Shown piece after piece: positions 51,831-64,000 of a stretch of 64,000 nucleotides of DNA. The stretch comes from Pseudorasbora parva (taxonomy: Eukaryota > Chordata > Actinopteri > Cypriniformes > Gobionidae), in NCBI RefSeq assembly GCF_024679245.1, contig NC_090184.1, forward strand, positions 5,398,547 through 5,462,546. The letters are read 5' to 3'. A program made the position numbers and the translations under genes. Numbering within the stretch: position 1 is the stretch's first letter; each line of letters opens with the position of its first letter. The notes below the pieces were generated by a model. That model saw only the letters and a program-made list of their open reading frames with translations. It did not search any database and had not been told where the DNA came from.

Positions 51831-53100
51831 TCGAGCTTATATCAACCTACGTCCGGGCCATGTAATACAGAAATAACATTCCAATCACTCGAGGGTGGGT
51901 GAGAAATAAATCATTGTGCTTGTTTGATGAAGACGTTTACGATCCCTGTGGTCGAGAGAATCATTGCAGTTGCCGCTTTAATAATCTCTCCCTCATGTGA
52001 ACTGAAGGGGCATAGATATGACAGCGGAGCTGAAGCTCATTAAATATGCAAATCTTCTCCAATCCTAGCCGTGGGCGTTTACTTCAGAGTCTCCAGTGCG
52101 TCACGCCCAACAAAACCCACCGTTCAGGAGACAGCCTCAAAACCAGTGTAGACAATAGCCTATTACTTATTAGTTATGATGTTTTTAAATGTAAAAACCA
52201 CACAAATGTCATTAGTTGACTTCAGACAACAGTATAAAAAAGAAAAAAAAGCCAGTTCATGACACCTTTAAGCGGGAAAATATAGGAGAAAAATGGCAGT
52301 CATTTCGATGTGCCACACTTCCTTATGCCAGCTTTGACTATTTCTGAATATTGCCATAGTTGTCTATTATCAAACATGTGAAGTTTAGGGAAGATCAGAC
52401 ATTGAATCAAACTTCCTGTTTCATGGCATCAATCGCACACACTTAGCCATGTGTTGCATGATTTAACATGCTTCTAGCATGTTTGGGACTTGATCGAATA
52501 TTTTAAGGTGTTTCTGGGAGTGAGTTACAGTGTGAAGCATGCCATTTCCTGTTGCCAACAGGTGGCGCTATGACTAATAGAATATTGGCATGTGTCCAGG
52601 CCAGGACTCTTATCAAATGTGAAGTTTGGGGCAGATCGGACATTGCAAATGTAAATGCTCATTAATCTCATTAACGCCGTTCAGTGAAAATGATCTTCAC
52701 AACTTAATGTCGCAAAGTCCTTTAGATTAGACTGACCAAATATGATGTTAATCTAAATAAATCTCTAGAAGGCTTTGTTAAAGTACAATGTCTAGAAATG
52801 GCAAACAATGTTTATATATCTCAAACTATAAAAATATCTCACTTCCTGTTGGAGTTTAATATTTTGTTCTTTACTTTTTTGTAGGTATTGGGTGTTACAT
52901 GTGTCTACCAAATTTGATACTTGTAATTTAAACGTAGCGTGTATTGCGCTTAATTGAAATTCAGTAGGTGGTGCTATTGAGCCATTTCACCACACCTAAT
53001 TCTGAAACCCATATTAGACGTACATTTTCATAACTTCTGATGTGTTTGCTAAGTTTCATGAGTTGAATAACATTTATTTTATCGTCATCACAGCACTAGC
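51055..53100. mobile_element. Long interspersed fish repeat, host of a nested element
   Basis: It begins TTAAAGCTGCAAGCAGCGAT and contains GGTGGTCTCAGAAAAACAG and, further on, CAACAGGTGGCGCTATGAC, wording of a very common fish repeat. It continues at both sides of the nested element 51160-52267. Boundaries are approximate and the superfamily unassigned. Confidence 0.55.
51160..52267 (+). mobile_element. TTAA-flanked nested transposon with a degraded THAP-like segment
   Basis: TTAA flanks both sides (51156-51159 and 52268-52271). The ends AGGGGCGATGAA and (right, read inward) AGGTGTCATGAA form a TIR. The segment at 51429-51680 encodes MPKKIARYCGRTQSLHKLPS, then after a one-base frame break FIFNEVPAHF and AGFADILRLEHN. 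This pattern recalls the start and end of a THAP zinc finger, though key Cys residues are lost. Also holds a (TG)14 run near 51802. Confidence 0.55.
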
Positions 53101-53267
53101 CTGACGTGGTCATACTAAATTCTAGTCTTAAACTGCTCCATTGGGCTTTGATTATTGGGACTTGTTACAACCGAACCAGGAAAGACCTCAATTGGACAGA
53201 CCTACAACCAATCAGAGCAACGGAGTAAATGACGTATGCTGAGCAATACATAGTAATGGCAAGTACT

Positions 53268-53470
53268 TAGAATAGAAAGGTGTCAGAATACACAGTGCAT
53301 CACAGTTTGTTGTGTTTGGGGCTGCATAGCCACAGACGAGTCAGGGTGCCCATGCTGACCCCTGTCCACCGCCGAAAGCAGCAACTGTAGGCACATTAGC
53401 ATCAGAACTGGACCACGGAGCAATGGAAGAAGGTGGCCTGTTCTGATGAATCACATTTTCATTAAATATG
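53268..53470 (+). mobile_element. Tc1 transposase fragment (family A, middle part)
   Basis: It translates as VSEYTVHHSLL...VRVPMLTPVHRRK...NWTTEQWKKV then SDESHF around the first catalytic Asp. This is exactly the part missing from the relics at 4820-6070 and 55858-56495. Interrupted by a stop. Confidence 0.75.
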
Positions 53471-53479
53471 CAATTCAAT

Positions 53480-54080
53480 AGTGAAGACTTTTATAAGGAC
53501 TAAAACTTTTTGTGTGAACACAGGAACAAAGACACAACTAACAAATGAGCGCCGTCAGTACAAGGGAAAACCCCTTTCCTGTACTATCCTCTGTCACTCA
53601 ATCTCTCTCTCACAATAACACAAGCTTCAATGAACAATATCAATGTGAACAACCATATGTTTACGTTACTAAAAGTGGTTGCTAGGGGGCGGTGTGCAGT
53701 GATACACAGAACCGTTTTACAAATATTTTACATATTGTATTTCTTTAAGGACTTTACATTTAGCACAAAAACAATTGCCATGTGTGTTTGTGTGTCACTA
53801 TGTTGCCATTCATCTGTTTAATGTGAATGTTGGGATATCTCATAAAAATGTTTGATGGAAATGCAGCATAAATAAATATATGTGCATAAATACTACATAT
53901 GTGCTAAAAAACGTTTGTGCATAATTGAGGCGGATAATGTTTTTATTTGATAAGAAGACATGCACATGAACTATATGCTGGAAATATATTTAGCACATAA
54001 ATTCCTAATAGCGCAAAAAAAAAAAAAAAAAATTGTCCTAACAGGGGATGTGATTGATACAGTTGGGCAAAAGTTCTCCC
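53480..54080. other. Intergenic, no gene recognised
   Basis: A poly-A run (about 54016-54032) lies next to a Tc1 end. Nothing coding is supported. Confidence 0.4.
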
Positions 54081-54082
54081 AC

Positions 54083-55190
54083 TTAAAAAGATAAGAGAGG
54101 CCTGTAATTTTCATCAGTTGTCTGATTTTTAAAGAATTTGTTTGCAAATTATGATGGAAAATAAGTATTTGGTCAATAATAAAAGTTAATCTCAACACTT
54201 TGTTATATACCCTTTGTTGGCAATGACAGAGGTCAAACATTTTCTGTAAGTCGCCGCAAGGTCTTTACACACTGTTGGTGGTAGTTTGGCCCATTCCTCC
54301 ATGCAGATCTCCTCTAGAGCAGTGATGATTTAGGGCTGTTGCTGGGCAACACAGATTTTCAACTCCCTCCAAAGATTTTCTATGGGGTTGAGATCTGGAG
54401 ACTGGCTAGGCCACTCCAGGACCTTGAAATGCTTCTTACGAAGCCACTCCTTCGTTGATCGGGCGGTGTGTTTGGGATCCCAGTCACGTTTCATCTTCAA
54501 TGCCCTTGCTGGTGGAAGGAGGTTTTTACTCAAAATGCATGGCCCCATTAATTCTTTCCTTTACATGGATCAGTTGTCCTGGTCCTTTTGCAGAAAAACA
54601 GCCCCAAAGCATGATGTTTCAACCCCTATTCTTCAGGGTAGGTATGGTGCAACTCAGCATTCTTTCTCCTCCAAACACGACAAGTTAAATTTTTACCAAA
54701 AAGTTCTATTTTGGTTTCATCTGACATTCTCCCAATCCTCTTCTGGATCATCCAAATGCTCTCTAGCAAACTTCAGACAGGCCCGGACATGTACTTGTTT
54801 AAGCAGGGAGACACGTCTGGCACTGCAGGATTTTAGTCCCTGGCGGCGTAGTGTGTTACTGACGGTAGCCTTTGTTTCTCTGGTCCCAGCTCTAAAGGTC
54901 ATTCACTAGGCCCCCCAGGTAACAAGTGCAGGACAGAGGAGCCTCTTAAAGAAGAAGTTACAGGTCTGTGAGAGTCAGAAATCTTGCTTTTTTATAGGTG
55001 ACCAAATACTTTACAAAAATTTTACAGCATAATTTGCAAATAAATTCTTTAAAAACCAGACAATGTGATTTTCTGGATTTTTTTAGTCTTGTAGTCTATA
55101 GAATACTAATTTTTAGTCTTCTTTAGTCTTTTAAATCTTATAGTTGAAGTATACCTAGGATGATAACAGGCCTCTCTCATTTTTTTAAAG
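54083..55190 (-). pseudogene. Tc1/mariner element (family E) with broken transposase
   Basis: Inverted ends surround it (AAGATAAGAGAGGCCTGTAA on the left; ACAGGCCTCTCTCATTTTTT on the right). Minus-strand coding pieces are 54902-54717 (RRQGLKSCSARRVSLLKQVH, DNA-binding part) and 54548-54330 ([18 protein letters not shown], with the third catalytic acidic residue). The part between contains stops and frame changes. Structure is nearly full length, but the copy is inactive. Confidence 0.85.
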
Positions 55191-55510
55191 GTCCCATTCT
55201 TCGCGATTCCATCTTTCAAACTTTAGTTAGTGTGTAATGTTGCTGTTAGAGCATAAATAATACCTGTAAAATTATAAAGCTCAAAGTTCAATGCCAAGCG
55301 AGATATTTTATTTAACAGAACTTAAATTTAACTAGAAAATTCTTAAAAATTAAGCATCACCATGAGCAGCACAACTGATAATAATCATAAATGTGTGTTG
55401 ATCATCAAATCGTCATATGAGAATGATTAGTGAAGGATCATGTGACACTGAAGACTGGAGTAATGATGATAAATTCAGCTTTGATCACAGGAATAAATTA
55501 CACTTTACTA
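55191..55510. repeat. Two adjoining interspersed repeats
   Basis: 55191-55320 carries CATTCTTCGCGATTCCATCT and GTTCAATGCCAAGCGAGATA, phrases of a common fish repeat. 55420-55510 is a partial TTTCTGAAGGATCAT-family copy. Confidence 0.55.
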
Positions 55511-55541
55511 TATTCACATAGAGAACAGCTGGTTTACATCA

Positions 55542-55542
<1 letters not shown>

Positions 55543-55629
<87 letters not shown>
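55543..55629 (+). repeat. TA microsatellite
   Basis: About 43 TA units. Confidence 0.95.
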
Positions 55630-55631
<2 letters not shown>

Positions 55632-55857
55632 CTTTGCATAAAATCTATGGAGACTTAATGCACAAGTGTTTGTAGTAAACCAATCATAAAACTGGCATAA
55701 AATATAGGAGAAAAATATTATAGATATTAGAGGTTATTGTTCAGCAGTGTATTTGATATCTTACCAAATTAAAAGCAAGAGATGCGATAAATTATATCGG
55801 TCCAAAAAATAAATAAATTGGTATTACGACATTTCTGTCCCCCTCACTCCTGAAAAG

Positions 55858-56495
55858 ATGGCTACGCCCCTGGGTACACCTGCACACATTACCAAAGCAA
55901 CCAGAAGGACCATGATATCCCTGTTCTTAACCAACAAACTCGCCTGACCTTAAGCCCATAGAAAATCGATGGGGTATTGAGAAGAGATGATGCGATATGT
56001 CAGACCCAACAATGCAGATGAACTGAAGGCCACTATCAGAGCAACATGGGCTCTCATAACACCTGATCAGTGCCACAGACTGATCGACTCCATGCCACGC
56101 CACATTGCTGCAGTAATTCAGGCAAAAGAAGCCCCAACTAAGTATTGAGTGCTGTACATGCTTCATCATGGCACCTGTTAGTGGGTATATAGAGAGGGGT
56201 ATATTAGACATCAAGTGAACATTTTGTCCCCAAAGTTGATGTGCTAGAAGCAGGAAAAATGGGCAAGCATAAGGATTTGAGTGAATTTGTCAAGAGCCAA
56301 ATTGTGACAGCAAGACGACTGGGTCAGAGCATCTCCAAAACTGCAGCTCTTGGGGGCTGTTCCCGGTCTGCAGTGGTCAGTCTCTATCAAAAGTTCTCCA
56401 AGGAAGGAACAGTGGAGAACCGGCCACAGGGTCATGTGTGGCCAGGGCTCATTGATGCATGTGGTGAGCGAAGGCTGGCCGTGTGGTATAATCTG
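55858..56495 (+). mobile_element. Two Tc1 fragments head-to-tail
   Basis: 55858-56150 encodes a C-terminal transposase end (NADELKATIRATWALITPD...SMPRHIAAV). 56160-56495 is the 5' leader and N-terminal helix-turn-helix of family A ([20 protein letters not shown]...ENRPQGHV). The order is C-terminal piece before N-terminal piece, so these are separate insertions or a rearrangement. Confidence 0.8.
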
Positions 56496-58170
56496 ATAGC
56501 TAACCCCGGTTTCTTTTACCTCACCACACAAATTTGTATTTTGTTAGAGTTTTGATGGGCCAGCTTGTATTTTAACAAAATAAACCTTAGCCAGAATTCT
56601 TTTTCTGGAGTAAATGTGATGCAAGTTTCCATTGATAAAAGGAAAACTCCATTATAAGTTCATATAGGCCTACACAGGGCCTATGCCAATCCATTTGAAG
56701 GAAAATCAGTCTATATTGCTGTTAGTGTATCTGTAGCCACTAGATGTCCCTGTAAGTCTTGTTATTGCAGTTACATCTGAATGACTACAGAACACTGATG
56801 CTGGAAAACCTGTTAACTTATCTCTGCATTTAATTCTCTCTGTGTACAAATACATTTAGTCAAGATTAAATCTGATTTATTTTTAAACTAACTTGAAACA
56901 TTATTTCTCAAGATAAAAATGTAATACATACAAAAAAAAATGTTTCAGCATTTAACATTTGTTAATGCACTATGTATAAAAACAATGAGCAATGTATATA
57001 TTTTACAGTATTCATTAACCTTTGTTAATGTTAGTCAATCAAAATGTTCATGTTAGTTCACAGTGCATTAATTCATGTTAACAGATACAATTTTAGATCT
57101 TAAAATTGTTTTAGTTTATGTTGAAATGATCATTAACTATGATTAATAAATATTGTTTATTGTTAGTTCATGTTTACTAATGTTACGAAATGAAACCTTA
57201 TTGTAAAGTGTTACTAAATCAAAAACAGAAATATTAAATGGGGTCGCAATTGACAAATTTATAACAATATAAATATATATTGCCTTAGCTGTGAAAAATA
57301 TAAACACAATTTTAAAATATGTTTTAGGGATAGCCTGCTTATATAAGATTACACACTATGGCTACTTTGTTCATTAAAGAAATCAAAGAAAAATATCAAA
57401 GAAAGGCTTTACTATCCTAGAGATGCACCTGGCAATTCTCACACAGTCTATATGAAACCCTTCCACAAAACATAGCGAACACTGAACCCTGCTGGTAAGA
57501 ATGCACTGAAATTGCTAAAGATAAAGATGTGTGTTTTCTGAGAAGTGATTCATTTGAATGATGGAAGGAATTTCTCAACACAGCCATTATGCTGTCATCC
57601 TTTCTTTATAGATTCTCAAACCAGTGCAAAGAGATCAAGGAGCGGCTGCTCTTCTTTCAAACAGGGTTTACAAACACACATCATTAGATGTGTGTACACA
57701 AATTTCTATAGGTGAAATGTCTTACATAATTGCATACTACTTTCACATTTAAGGGAATTCTGTTTAATTCATAAAATATATTTAAAATTAAAATTAAAAC
57801 CAAATTAATTAAAAGGTACTCTATGTAACAAAAAAAAAAAAAAAAAAAAACGAATGCATTTTGCAGAAGAACATTATTTTGTTAGTGCTTTACATAACTA
57901 TACATATGAATATGAGCATTCACAATAGATAATGCTTTAACCACAAATAACTCTGAGAGTGACGACAATTTATCTGTCCAACTAACTACCTTACAGTGCG
58001 TAATAAAAATGCTGCATCATTTCAAATCCCTCAGTTCTCTCCATCTCTGAAAAGCCCATCCAATGTTGATTCTTGTTTTATAACGAGCTCTGTCATGTTC
58101 TCTTTTCTCCAGCAGACTCTGCATTGTTCTGCGTTTGTTTAAAACATGATTCCCTGGAGTTTGGAGATTT
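56496..58170. other. Intergenic with one MITE and an A-run
   Basis: About 56930-57215 is a MITE-like copy (TTCATTAACCTTTGTTAATG...CCTTATTGTAAAGTGTTAC). A 20-base A-run lies at 57831-57850. No gene is supported. Confidence 0.5.
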
Positions 58171-59044
58171 AGGGTGCGTTCACACTTGTCATGTTTGGTT
58201 GGATTAAAACAAACCCTGGTGCGATTGCTCGTTTAGTGCGGTTCATTTGAACATATGTGAACGCTGCCATCCGAATCCCGGTGCGCACCAAACAAGCGGA
58301 CCGAGACTGCTAAAAAGATGGGTCTCGGTCCGCTTCCAAATGAACTCTGGTGCGGTTTGATTGATATATGAACGCAACACGGACCAAAGACATGTACACG
58401 AACTAAAAACCGGACGTAATGTCACAAGATGCGACGCATAAGTCGCATAAGTTGCTGATTTAACGATGCGGAAAGATCAGTGTATCCAAAATGAATAATG
58501 TACATTAGAGGGCAAACGTAGAACAACGAGGAAGTGCCTCATCAATATTTGGTCCGACGAGCATGTTTCGAAAATGCTAGAACAAACGCACAAAAAGCAA
58601 ACCTGGTTCTTCTCATGAAAGGACCCATGTTGCCCATTAGTCGGTACTGGCGACAGAACTGCGCCGTCACTTTTGCATAAGAGACGCCTGTCTCTTTTCA
58701 TCTTACAACGGAGGAAATCCTGCTGCTGTTTTGAATGTTTTGAACATTTTATGAGCTCTTCATGAGTTCTCAGCGGGTAAAAATAATGCCATATGTACAC
58801 GCATAAAATGATGGCGTTTAATCCGCCACACAGCGTTGTTTTGAATGTTCGGTAAGCGAGCTCCTACATCATATAAGCCGACTAATCAGGTTGTGACCGT
58901 CTCCCTATGCCTTTGGTTCGGTAGGTTCGCTGTTAAAAATGCCAGTGTGAACGCTAAGCGGACCAGGACTATACGTTTTGTTTTTGTTTTTTGGTCCGGA
59001 CCAAACGAACCAAACTAACCGAACTACAAGTGTGAACACACCCT
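58171..59044. mobile_element. 874-bp non-autonomous DNA transposon, AGGGTGCGTTCACACTTG ends
   Basis: Left AGGGTGCGTTCACACTTGTC is inverted against right CAAGTGTGAACACACCCT. Subterminal CGGACC/GGTCCG phrases recur on both sides. Minus-strand frames of 60-107 codons have no domain. Possibly PIF/Harbinger or hAT related; the target duplication is unclear. Confidence 0.75.
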
Positions 59045-59697
59045 TAGTGGCTACATGTACATGTCTGTTTGGTTGTTGTTTCAGTTGTGTTTTCATCACT
59101 GTCACATGTTCTTTTATCTTAGTTTCCCACCACTTGTCAGTTTCCTAGGTTACCCTCGTTAGTTAAGTTTATCCCTGTTCCTCATCCTTTGTCCGGAAAC
59201 CTTTCCATTATGTTATAGTGTGATGTTATCTGTCTGCCTACCTTCCTTAAGTTGATTCACAATTAAAATGGACAATGGAAATTGATTATTTGGTATTCGT
59301 CTTCCTGCCTGCGCTCGGCGTGACAACTAACCTATATGAACATCAAATTTTCATTTTTGGGTGAACTATTCCTTTAAAGGGTTAGTTCACCAAAAAATGT
59401 AAATTTGATGTGTATCTGCGTACCCCCAGTGCATCCAACATGTAGGTGTGTTTGTTTCTTGTGAATGGTGTGAATGGGTAACAACACTATAAGAGTAAAA
59501 AAAAAAACATGCTTAGACAACATGCACAAAAACCCTGCTGCTCGTGACGACACATTGATGTCTTAAGAAACGAAACTCATCGGTTTCTGTGAGAAAGCGA
59601 ACAGTATTTATGTTATTTTTTTACCTCATATCCCGACGAATCTCATCTGGTGTTCTCATTCGCTATTACTTCTGTCTGATAAGGTCAAACTGGTGCA

Positions 59698-59748
<51 letters not shown>

Positions 59749-59857
59749 TAATATTAATATTATTATTAATATTTTTGTATTATTATTCTTGTGGAAATCA
59801 GCATTATGTCACACATTTGGACAAAAGTGTTTTAGATCATTCCTACCTACCCTACCT
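59045..59857. other. Intergenic with MITE fragment and TA repeat
   Basis: 59350-59400 holds back-to-back ends of the GGGATAGTTCAC MITE family (TTTTGGGTGAACTATTCCTT then AAAGGGTTAGTTCACC). 59701-59742 is a TA microsatellite. Confidence 0.6.
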
Positions 59858-60819
59858 TTAACCCTTGTGTGGTGTTCATATTTTTGTTACTCAGCCAGTG
59901 TTCGTGGGTCTGGTGGACCCGCTGCATTGTTGGGATTTTAATTCAACTCAATCTAAAATTTTATGTTAAAATACTCAACAGATGTTTACTTCATCCCAAT
60001 TACAAGCAATATAAACAGCATATATGGTTAATATTTTCTCTTAACCTTTGTTAGATCACATATAAGAATTGCAACCTTGTGTGGGAACGGCAGGTGTAGA
60101 AACAAAACTCACTATTGTAGCTACTCTCTCACACTTCCACACAATCTCTCTCTCACACACACGCACACACACACTCATGCGCACACATACACACACACAC
60201 ACACACGCACACACAACCATAACACACACATGCATGCAACCCCCCCCCCCCCCACACACACACACACTATGTGGTGTATGGTTCCTCTCCATAGGCATAC
60301 TGGTTTTTCTAATGTACAGACTGTATAATCTATCCCCCTACACTAACCCTACCCCTAAACCTGCCCATCACAGAAAACTTATGGCATTTTTTGAATTTCA
60401 AAAAACACCATTTAGTATTTTTTAGTATGAGGACACAGATATCCTCATAAACCATGTTTACGTTGTAATACCCATGTCATTATACACATTTGTGTCCTCA
60501 TAAACCATATACATGAACACACATAGACTAACAGCAGGCCCTGACAGGAGGAGGACAAAGTAAAGGGACACAGGACCTACAATTCCCACACTTTTATTAG
60601 CCCCGGGTCCAGTGGACCCGAACATCTTGTGTGTAATATAAATGTGTAGGGGGGGTGTACAGTGTGTGGTCATTGAAAATGTGTTCTGATATATATTCCT
60701 CACAGAAAATGAGCCAAGGCCAATGAGTCTCAGTTTAAAAAAATAATTAATCGTATCATTTTTCTTTCGATAAAAAATGAAAACGGGTCCAACAGACCCG
60801 AACACCATACCAGGGTTAA
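59858..60819. mobile_element. piggyBac-like MITE, 962 bp with TTAA at both ends
   Basis: TTAACCCTTGTGTGGTGTTC on the left is inverted against GAACACCATACCAGGGTTAA on the right, followed inward by GGGTCTGGTGGACCCG and CGGGTCCAACAGACCCG, i.e. nested palindromes. Inside are a CA-rich stretch (60155-60265) with a C-run and a telomere-like CCCTACACTAACCCTACCCC. Confidence 0.85.
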
Positions 60820-61471
60820 CATGGATTGAATATTGCTAAAAAGATATTTCGAGGGATTCAATTACAGAGCTTTGTAATGTTTTATATTTTTGAAGATTTT
60901 CAATAAATACAACCCCAAAGCATCTTCACTTAAGAACTTAACACATTTCCATTGTTTATGCACCCTGCAGTGTGTACTCAGCACTCAATGCCATTTAACT
61001 TACTGGTGTTAGTGCTCTAATTTAGTGCTGTAAGTGCCACAAGCATAGATTAAGTGTGGCATTGTCATAAATTTAAGCCAAGCCGAGATGCTTGCCAGTG
61101 TTACAGAAAGTATAACGTGTCAAAAAAAAAGCAATTGAGAAGATAAAGGGGAACACTTGAGAAATCCTCTCTCCAGTTTCAGGCAGATGCCGGTGATTTA
61201 ACAGATAACAAAACATTATCTCTCATTACGGTTCTTGTCTGTCTCCCCTGCGGCTGACTCCTCGTTGCTGCTGAGCTGGCTTCATTTCCATTACAATATA
61301 TCTGTGTTAGTCATGTTGTTGCAACCATAGACATCACACTCCGAATTTAACTATTTTTTATTTTTATTTTTTTTTGCCGTCAATCACAGTTCATACCCAT
61401 TCATTCTGAAAAGGCAAGTCACTTCTGGTTGCAGTTGTGTGAATTGTGGAGGTCACTTCGATATCTCCATT
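60820..61471. other. Intergenic, no gene recognised
   Basis: No feature could be supported. Confidence 0.4.
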
Positions 61472-61713
61472 GGGTAACACTCTATAGGGTCCAATTCTCA
61501 CTAGTTGCTTACTAGCATGCATATTAGTAGGATATTGTCAGTCTATTAGTACTTATAAAGCACACATTAATGCCTTATTCTGCATGACTATATTTTACAT
61601 CCTCCCCAATACCTAAACTTAACAACTATTAATAATAAGCAGTAATTAGGAGTTTATTGAGGCAAATGTCATAGTTAATAGTGCGAATTGGACCCTAAAC
61701 TAAAGTGTGACCC
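61472..61713. mobile_element. MITE with GGGTAACACT...GGGTCCAATTC ends
   Basis: Left GGGTAACACTCTATAGGGTC and right GACCCTAAACTAAAGTGTGA are inverted, giving a 242-bp element with no coding capacity. Confidence 0.8.
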
Positions 61714-63030
61714 TCAATTGTTTTTCCTAGACAGCAATTGGATTAAAATGGGGTGAGTTTTGCTTACGTCTCCCGGTTCTCAGATTTTTCTGATAAGAGA
61801 TTGAGATCTCAACAGGGTCTCAGACTGTGGTCAGATTTGCTAAGACCAAGCTAACAAAATATATTCTAAGAATGTTTATCTAACTTTCTATCTAAGTTAT
61901 AAAAAATTAAATAAAAACATTATTTCTGAATGTTCCTTGGACGTTTAAAATGTCAAAAGTTTTTTTTTAAATTTAAGTTACACTATGGGAGCAATGCTTT
62001 TGAATGTTCTCTAAATGTTCTGAAACAAACGTTTCCACAAACCTTTAATAATCAACTTTGAGAGAACCTTGCCAGAAAGTTAAACAAATGCTTTTTAGAC
62101 AAAATGTTTAGAAAAAAACTTTCCATTAGTGATTTTTCGTGATAACATTTTGAGAGATACCGTTGAATGAACGTTCCATTTGTTACCGGAGGAACAGTTC
62201 AGAGAATGTTCCCTTTTAGAAGTCTGCAATTTAAAGTGATTTCATTTCTAAATGAATTGACCTTTGCCATCCACATTAATTTTATGCATTTATATTTAAC
62301 CCTTTAAGACCTGAAGGCATTTTTAGAGTTGTTTTTCTTTTCTGAGTGACGCACACAAAAGTAAAGACTCCTAACTCCCAATCCATAGCAATGAGAGTCA
62401 AAAGGTAGGTATTGCTTGATAGAACACTTTTTTTTTATTTTAAATTTTAGATAATGAGAAACTGACAAAAAAGAAATAATTTTTGTCATGATTTTACGTA
62501 TCTTTCTTATTTGACATGCAATAACTCAGGAAGGAAATAAGGTTCTTTTTTTGGTGGATCTTCCCTTCATGTGAGCTGCATCTGGATCAAATGTGGTGTT
62601 TGTGGGTTTGTGGTGATAGCATTAAGTAATCAAAAGTTACAGCATTTGTAACCAAGGAAGCCTTCTTGATTATCCCTTGACACCCCCTAATGGGTATTTT
62701 TTTTAATTGTTCCTCCATGAGGAATATCTTTTGATCGATGCAATGCATTATGTTGAGCTCATTTTAATCATGAGAATCTTAATATGTCTGTATCTGTAAA
62801 TAATGCTGTGCCATTTATTACAATTCATAGTTTTCATGTGACGTCACAGCCTGAAACTCCACATGGGGGGCAAAACAAGGCATTCCTCCAATGCCCGCAA
62901 TTTATGTTTCCAAGCTTGTACTGAGTACTGATGTTGTAATAAAGAGATTTTAAAAGACACCTTATTTCCAATGCATGTACAGGCGAGCAGATGATCCTAG
63001 AATATAAATGCAACACACAGTTTCTCATTA
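61714..63030. other. Intergenic, low-copy-looking plus TTCC/GTTCT-type repeats
   Basis: 61920-62210 repeats GAATGTTCC/GAACGTT phrases like those near 21690-21760. 62295-62480 opens TAACCCTTTAAGACCTGAAG, the wording of a common fish element. No gene is seen. Confidence 0.45.
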
Positions 63031-63118
63031 AAAGACAACGTGATCTCATAAAAATACCTGAGTATTTTTACGTAAAGTGTGATTCTACTACACGTACATT
63101 TACTAACGTTTTCACACA

Positions 63119-63360
63119 CAATAAAACGTACAATACTGACTTATTAACAGCACTAAAATGTACAATATTGACGTATTGACAGCACTAAAATGTACAATAT
63201 TGACGTATTGACAGCACTAAAATGTACAATATTGACGTATTGACAGCACTAAAATGTACAATATTGACGTATTGACAGCACTAAAATGTACAATATTCAC
63301 GTATTGACAGCACTAAAATGTACAATATTCACGTATTGACAGCACTAAAATGTAAATTAT
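63119..63360 (+). repeat. 32-bp tandem repeat, about seven copies
   Basis: The unit ACGTATTGACAGCACTAAAA then TGTACAATATTG is repeated. It lies next to CGTGATCTCATAAAAATAC, which resembles the ATCTCATGA ends of the 11848-13535 insertion, so it may be internal to a related element. Confidence 0.9.
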
Positions 63361-64000
63361 CTACGTATCCAAGTGTGTACGTGTAAGTTACCAGGCTCCC
63401 ATAAATCGTGGCATTAATATTGTTTATTTTATATCCAATAGTCACATCAATACATGTTTTCAGTCACATTTATTAAATGCATTTTACTAAGTTAATCAAC
63501 CTAATATAAAATAACAGAAATATAAAATAACATTTTGCTCTCGTGACTTCTGCTACAAACTCATTTCGGATGACTAGATAATGTTAAAAGAAGACCGTCA
63601 GATCAATAACATTCTTGCCAACCATTTTGTAGTATTTAGCTTGTTGTTTGCTGTGAGACATAAAAAGGCATTTTCTCCTATTCAGCAACTGGCGATCACA
63701 ACACCAAAACACAACATCAATTCACAAAACACAACACTTTATTCGTTCGCTGTAATCTAAATCGTTAGAATCCATATGTTTGCGAGAAACAAATCCAAAT
63801 TGAGCCCGGTGATCTTCATCTCCATTAGCCTTCCATTAGTCTTCATCTCCTCTCAGTAGCGCGACGGTAAACATCAAATCTCGCGCTCATTGTGAATTCA
63901 AATTTAAAAAACGCGCCCTCATGAAGCGTTACGACATGATTTACGGCAGTGGCATCGAACGCTCATTGGCTTTCGCCTGCTTCGTCACAGATTTTGACAT
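63361..64000. other. Right-hand end of window, no gene recognised
   Basis: GC content and CpG rise after 63780 (CTCGCGCTC, AACGCGCCC), but no exon or promoter architecture can be supported before the sequence ends. Confidence 0.35.

Noticed and set aside
60056..60425. Frames of 80-118 codons through CA-rich DNA
   Set aside because: HTHT/VCVC low-complexity translation inside a TTAA-flanked MITE.

Overview
The window looks like a teleost nuclear chromosome, most likely a cypriniform (carp/minnow/zebrafish-like) fish. The evidence is two vertebrate NK-class homeobox genes with GT-AG introns, many fish-type Tc1/mariner copies and TTAA-flanked short transposons, a chromodomain Ty3/gypsy element, very long CA, TA and ATCT microsatellites, and AT-rich intergenic DNA. 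There are no bacterial-type operons, rRNA genes or CRISPR arrays.

Only two cellular protein-coding genes can be assembled with confidence, both on the minus strand and in tandem. A bagpipe-class NK3 gene (nkx3.1-like, two exons, 16533-17541, 186 aa) lies downstream of a tinman-class NK4 gene (nkx2.7/NKX2-6-like, two exons, 41725-43878, 279 aa). This keeps the ancient tinman-bagpipe linkage, also seen as NKX3-1/NKX2-6 in mammals, but about 24 kb of repeat-rich DNA now separates the two genes.

Region by region: 1-3434 holds the 3' end of a chromodomain gypsy (chromovirus) element with an undamaged reading frame and its 3' LTR, inserted into a Tc1 relic. 3.4-16 kb is a mosaic of Tc1 relics, fold-back MITEs (small non-autonomous DNA transposons) and a 1.7 kb insertion. 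16.4-17.8 kb is the NK3 gene. 19-20.1 kb has long ATCT and CA microsatellites. 21769-26833 is a 5.07 kb satellite of a CpG-rich 44-bp unit carrying a TCACATGA E-box. 29957-30757 is a 53-bp minisatellite with CCAAT-box and GC-box motifs. 32188-32709 is a MITE with a (GGGGAC)15 tract. 33614-34810 is a nearly complete Tc1 element. 37129-37799 is a 219-bp-arm inverted repeat. 39464-40802 is a 42-bp tandem array grown inside a MITE. 41.5-44.1 kb is the NK4 gene.

44928-47088 is a CACTG-ended DNA element that contains a four-exon, splice-compatible open reading frame on the minus strand. This is the best candidate here for an undescribed gene. 47.8-50.6 kb is comparatively repeat-poor and has GC-rich blocks that could be regulatory or exonic. 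From 51 kb to the end is again repeat mosaic: a nested THAP-like element, Tc1 copies, piggyBac-like MITEs and a 32-bp tandem repeat.

The two NK genes encode sequence-specific transcription factors expected to act in heart and pharyngeal mesoderm (NK4) and in somite, visceral or epithelial tissue (NK3). The repeat arrays between them are the main structural oddity. All family assignments rest on motif recognition by eye; no database search was run.
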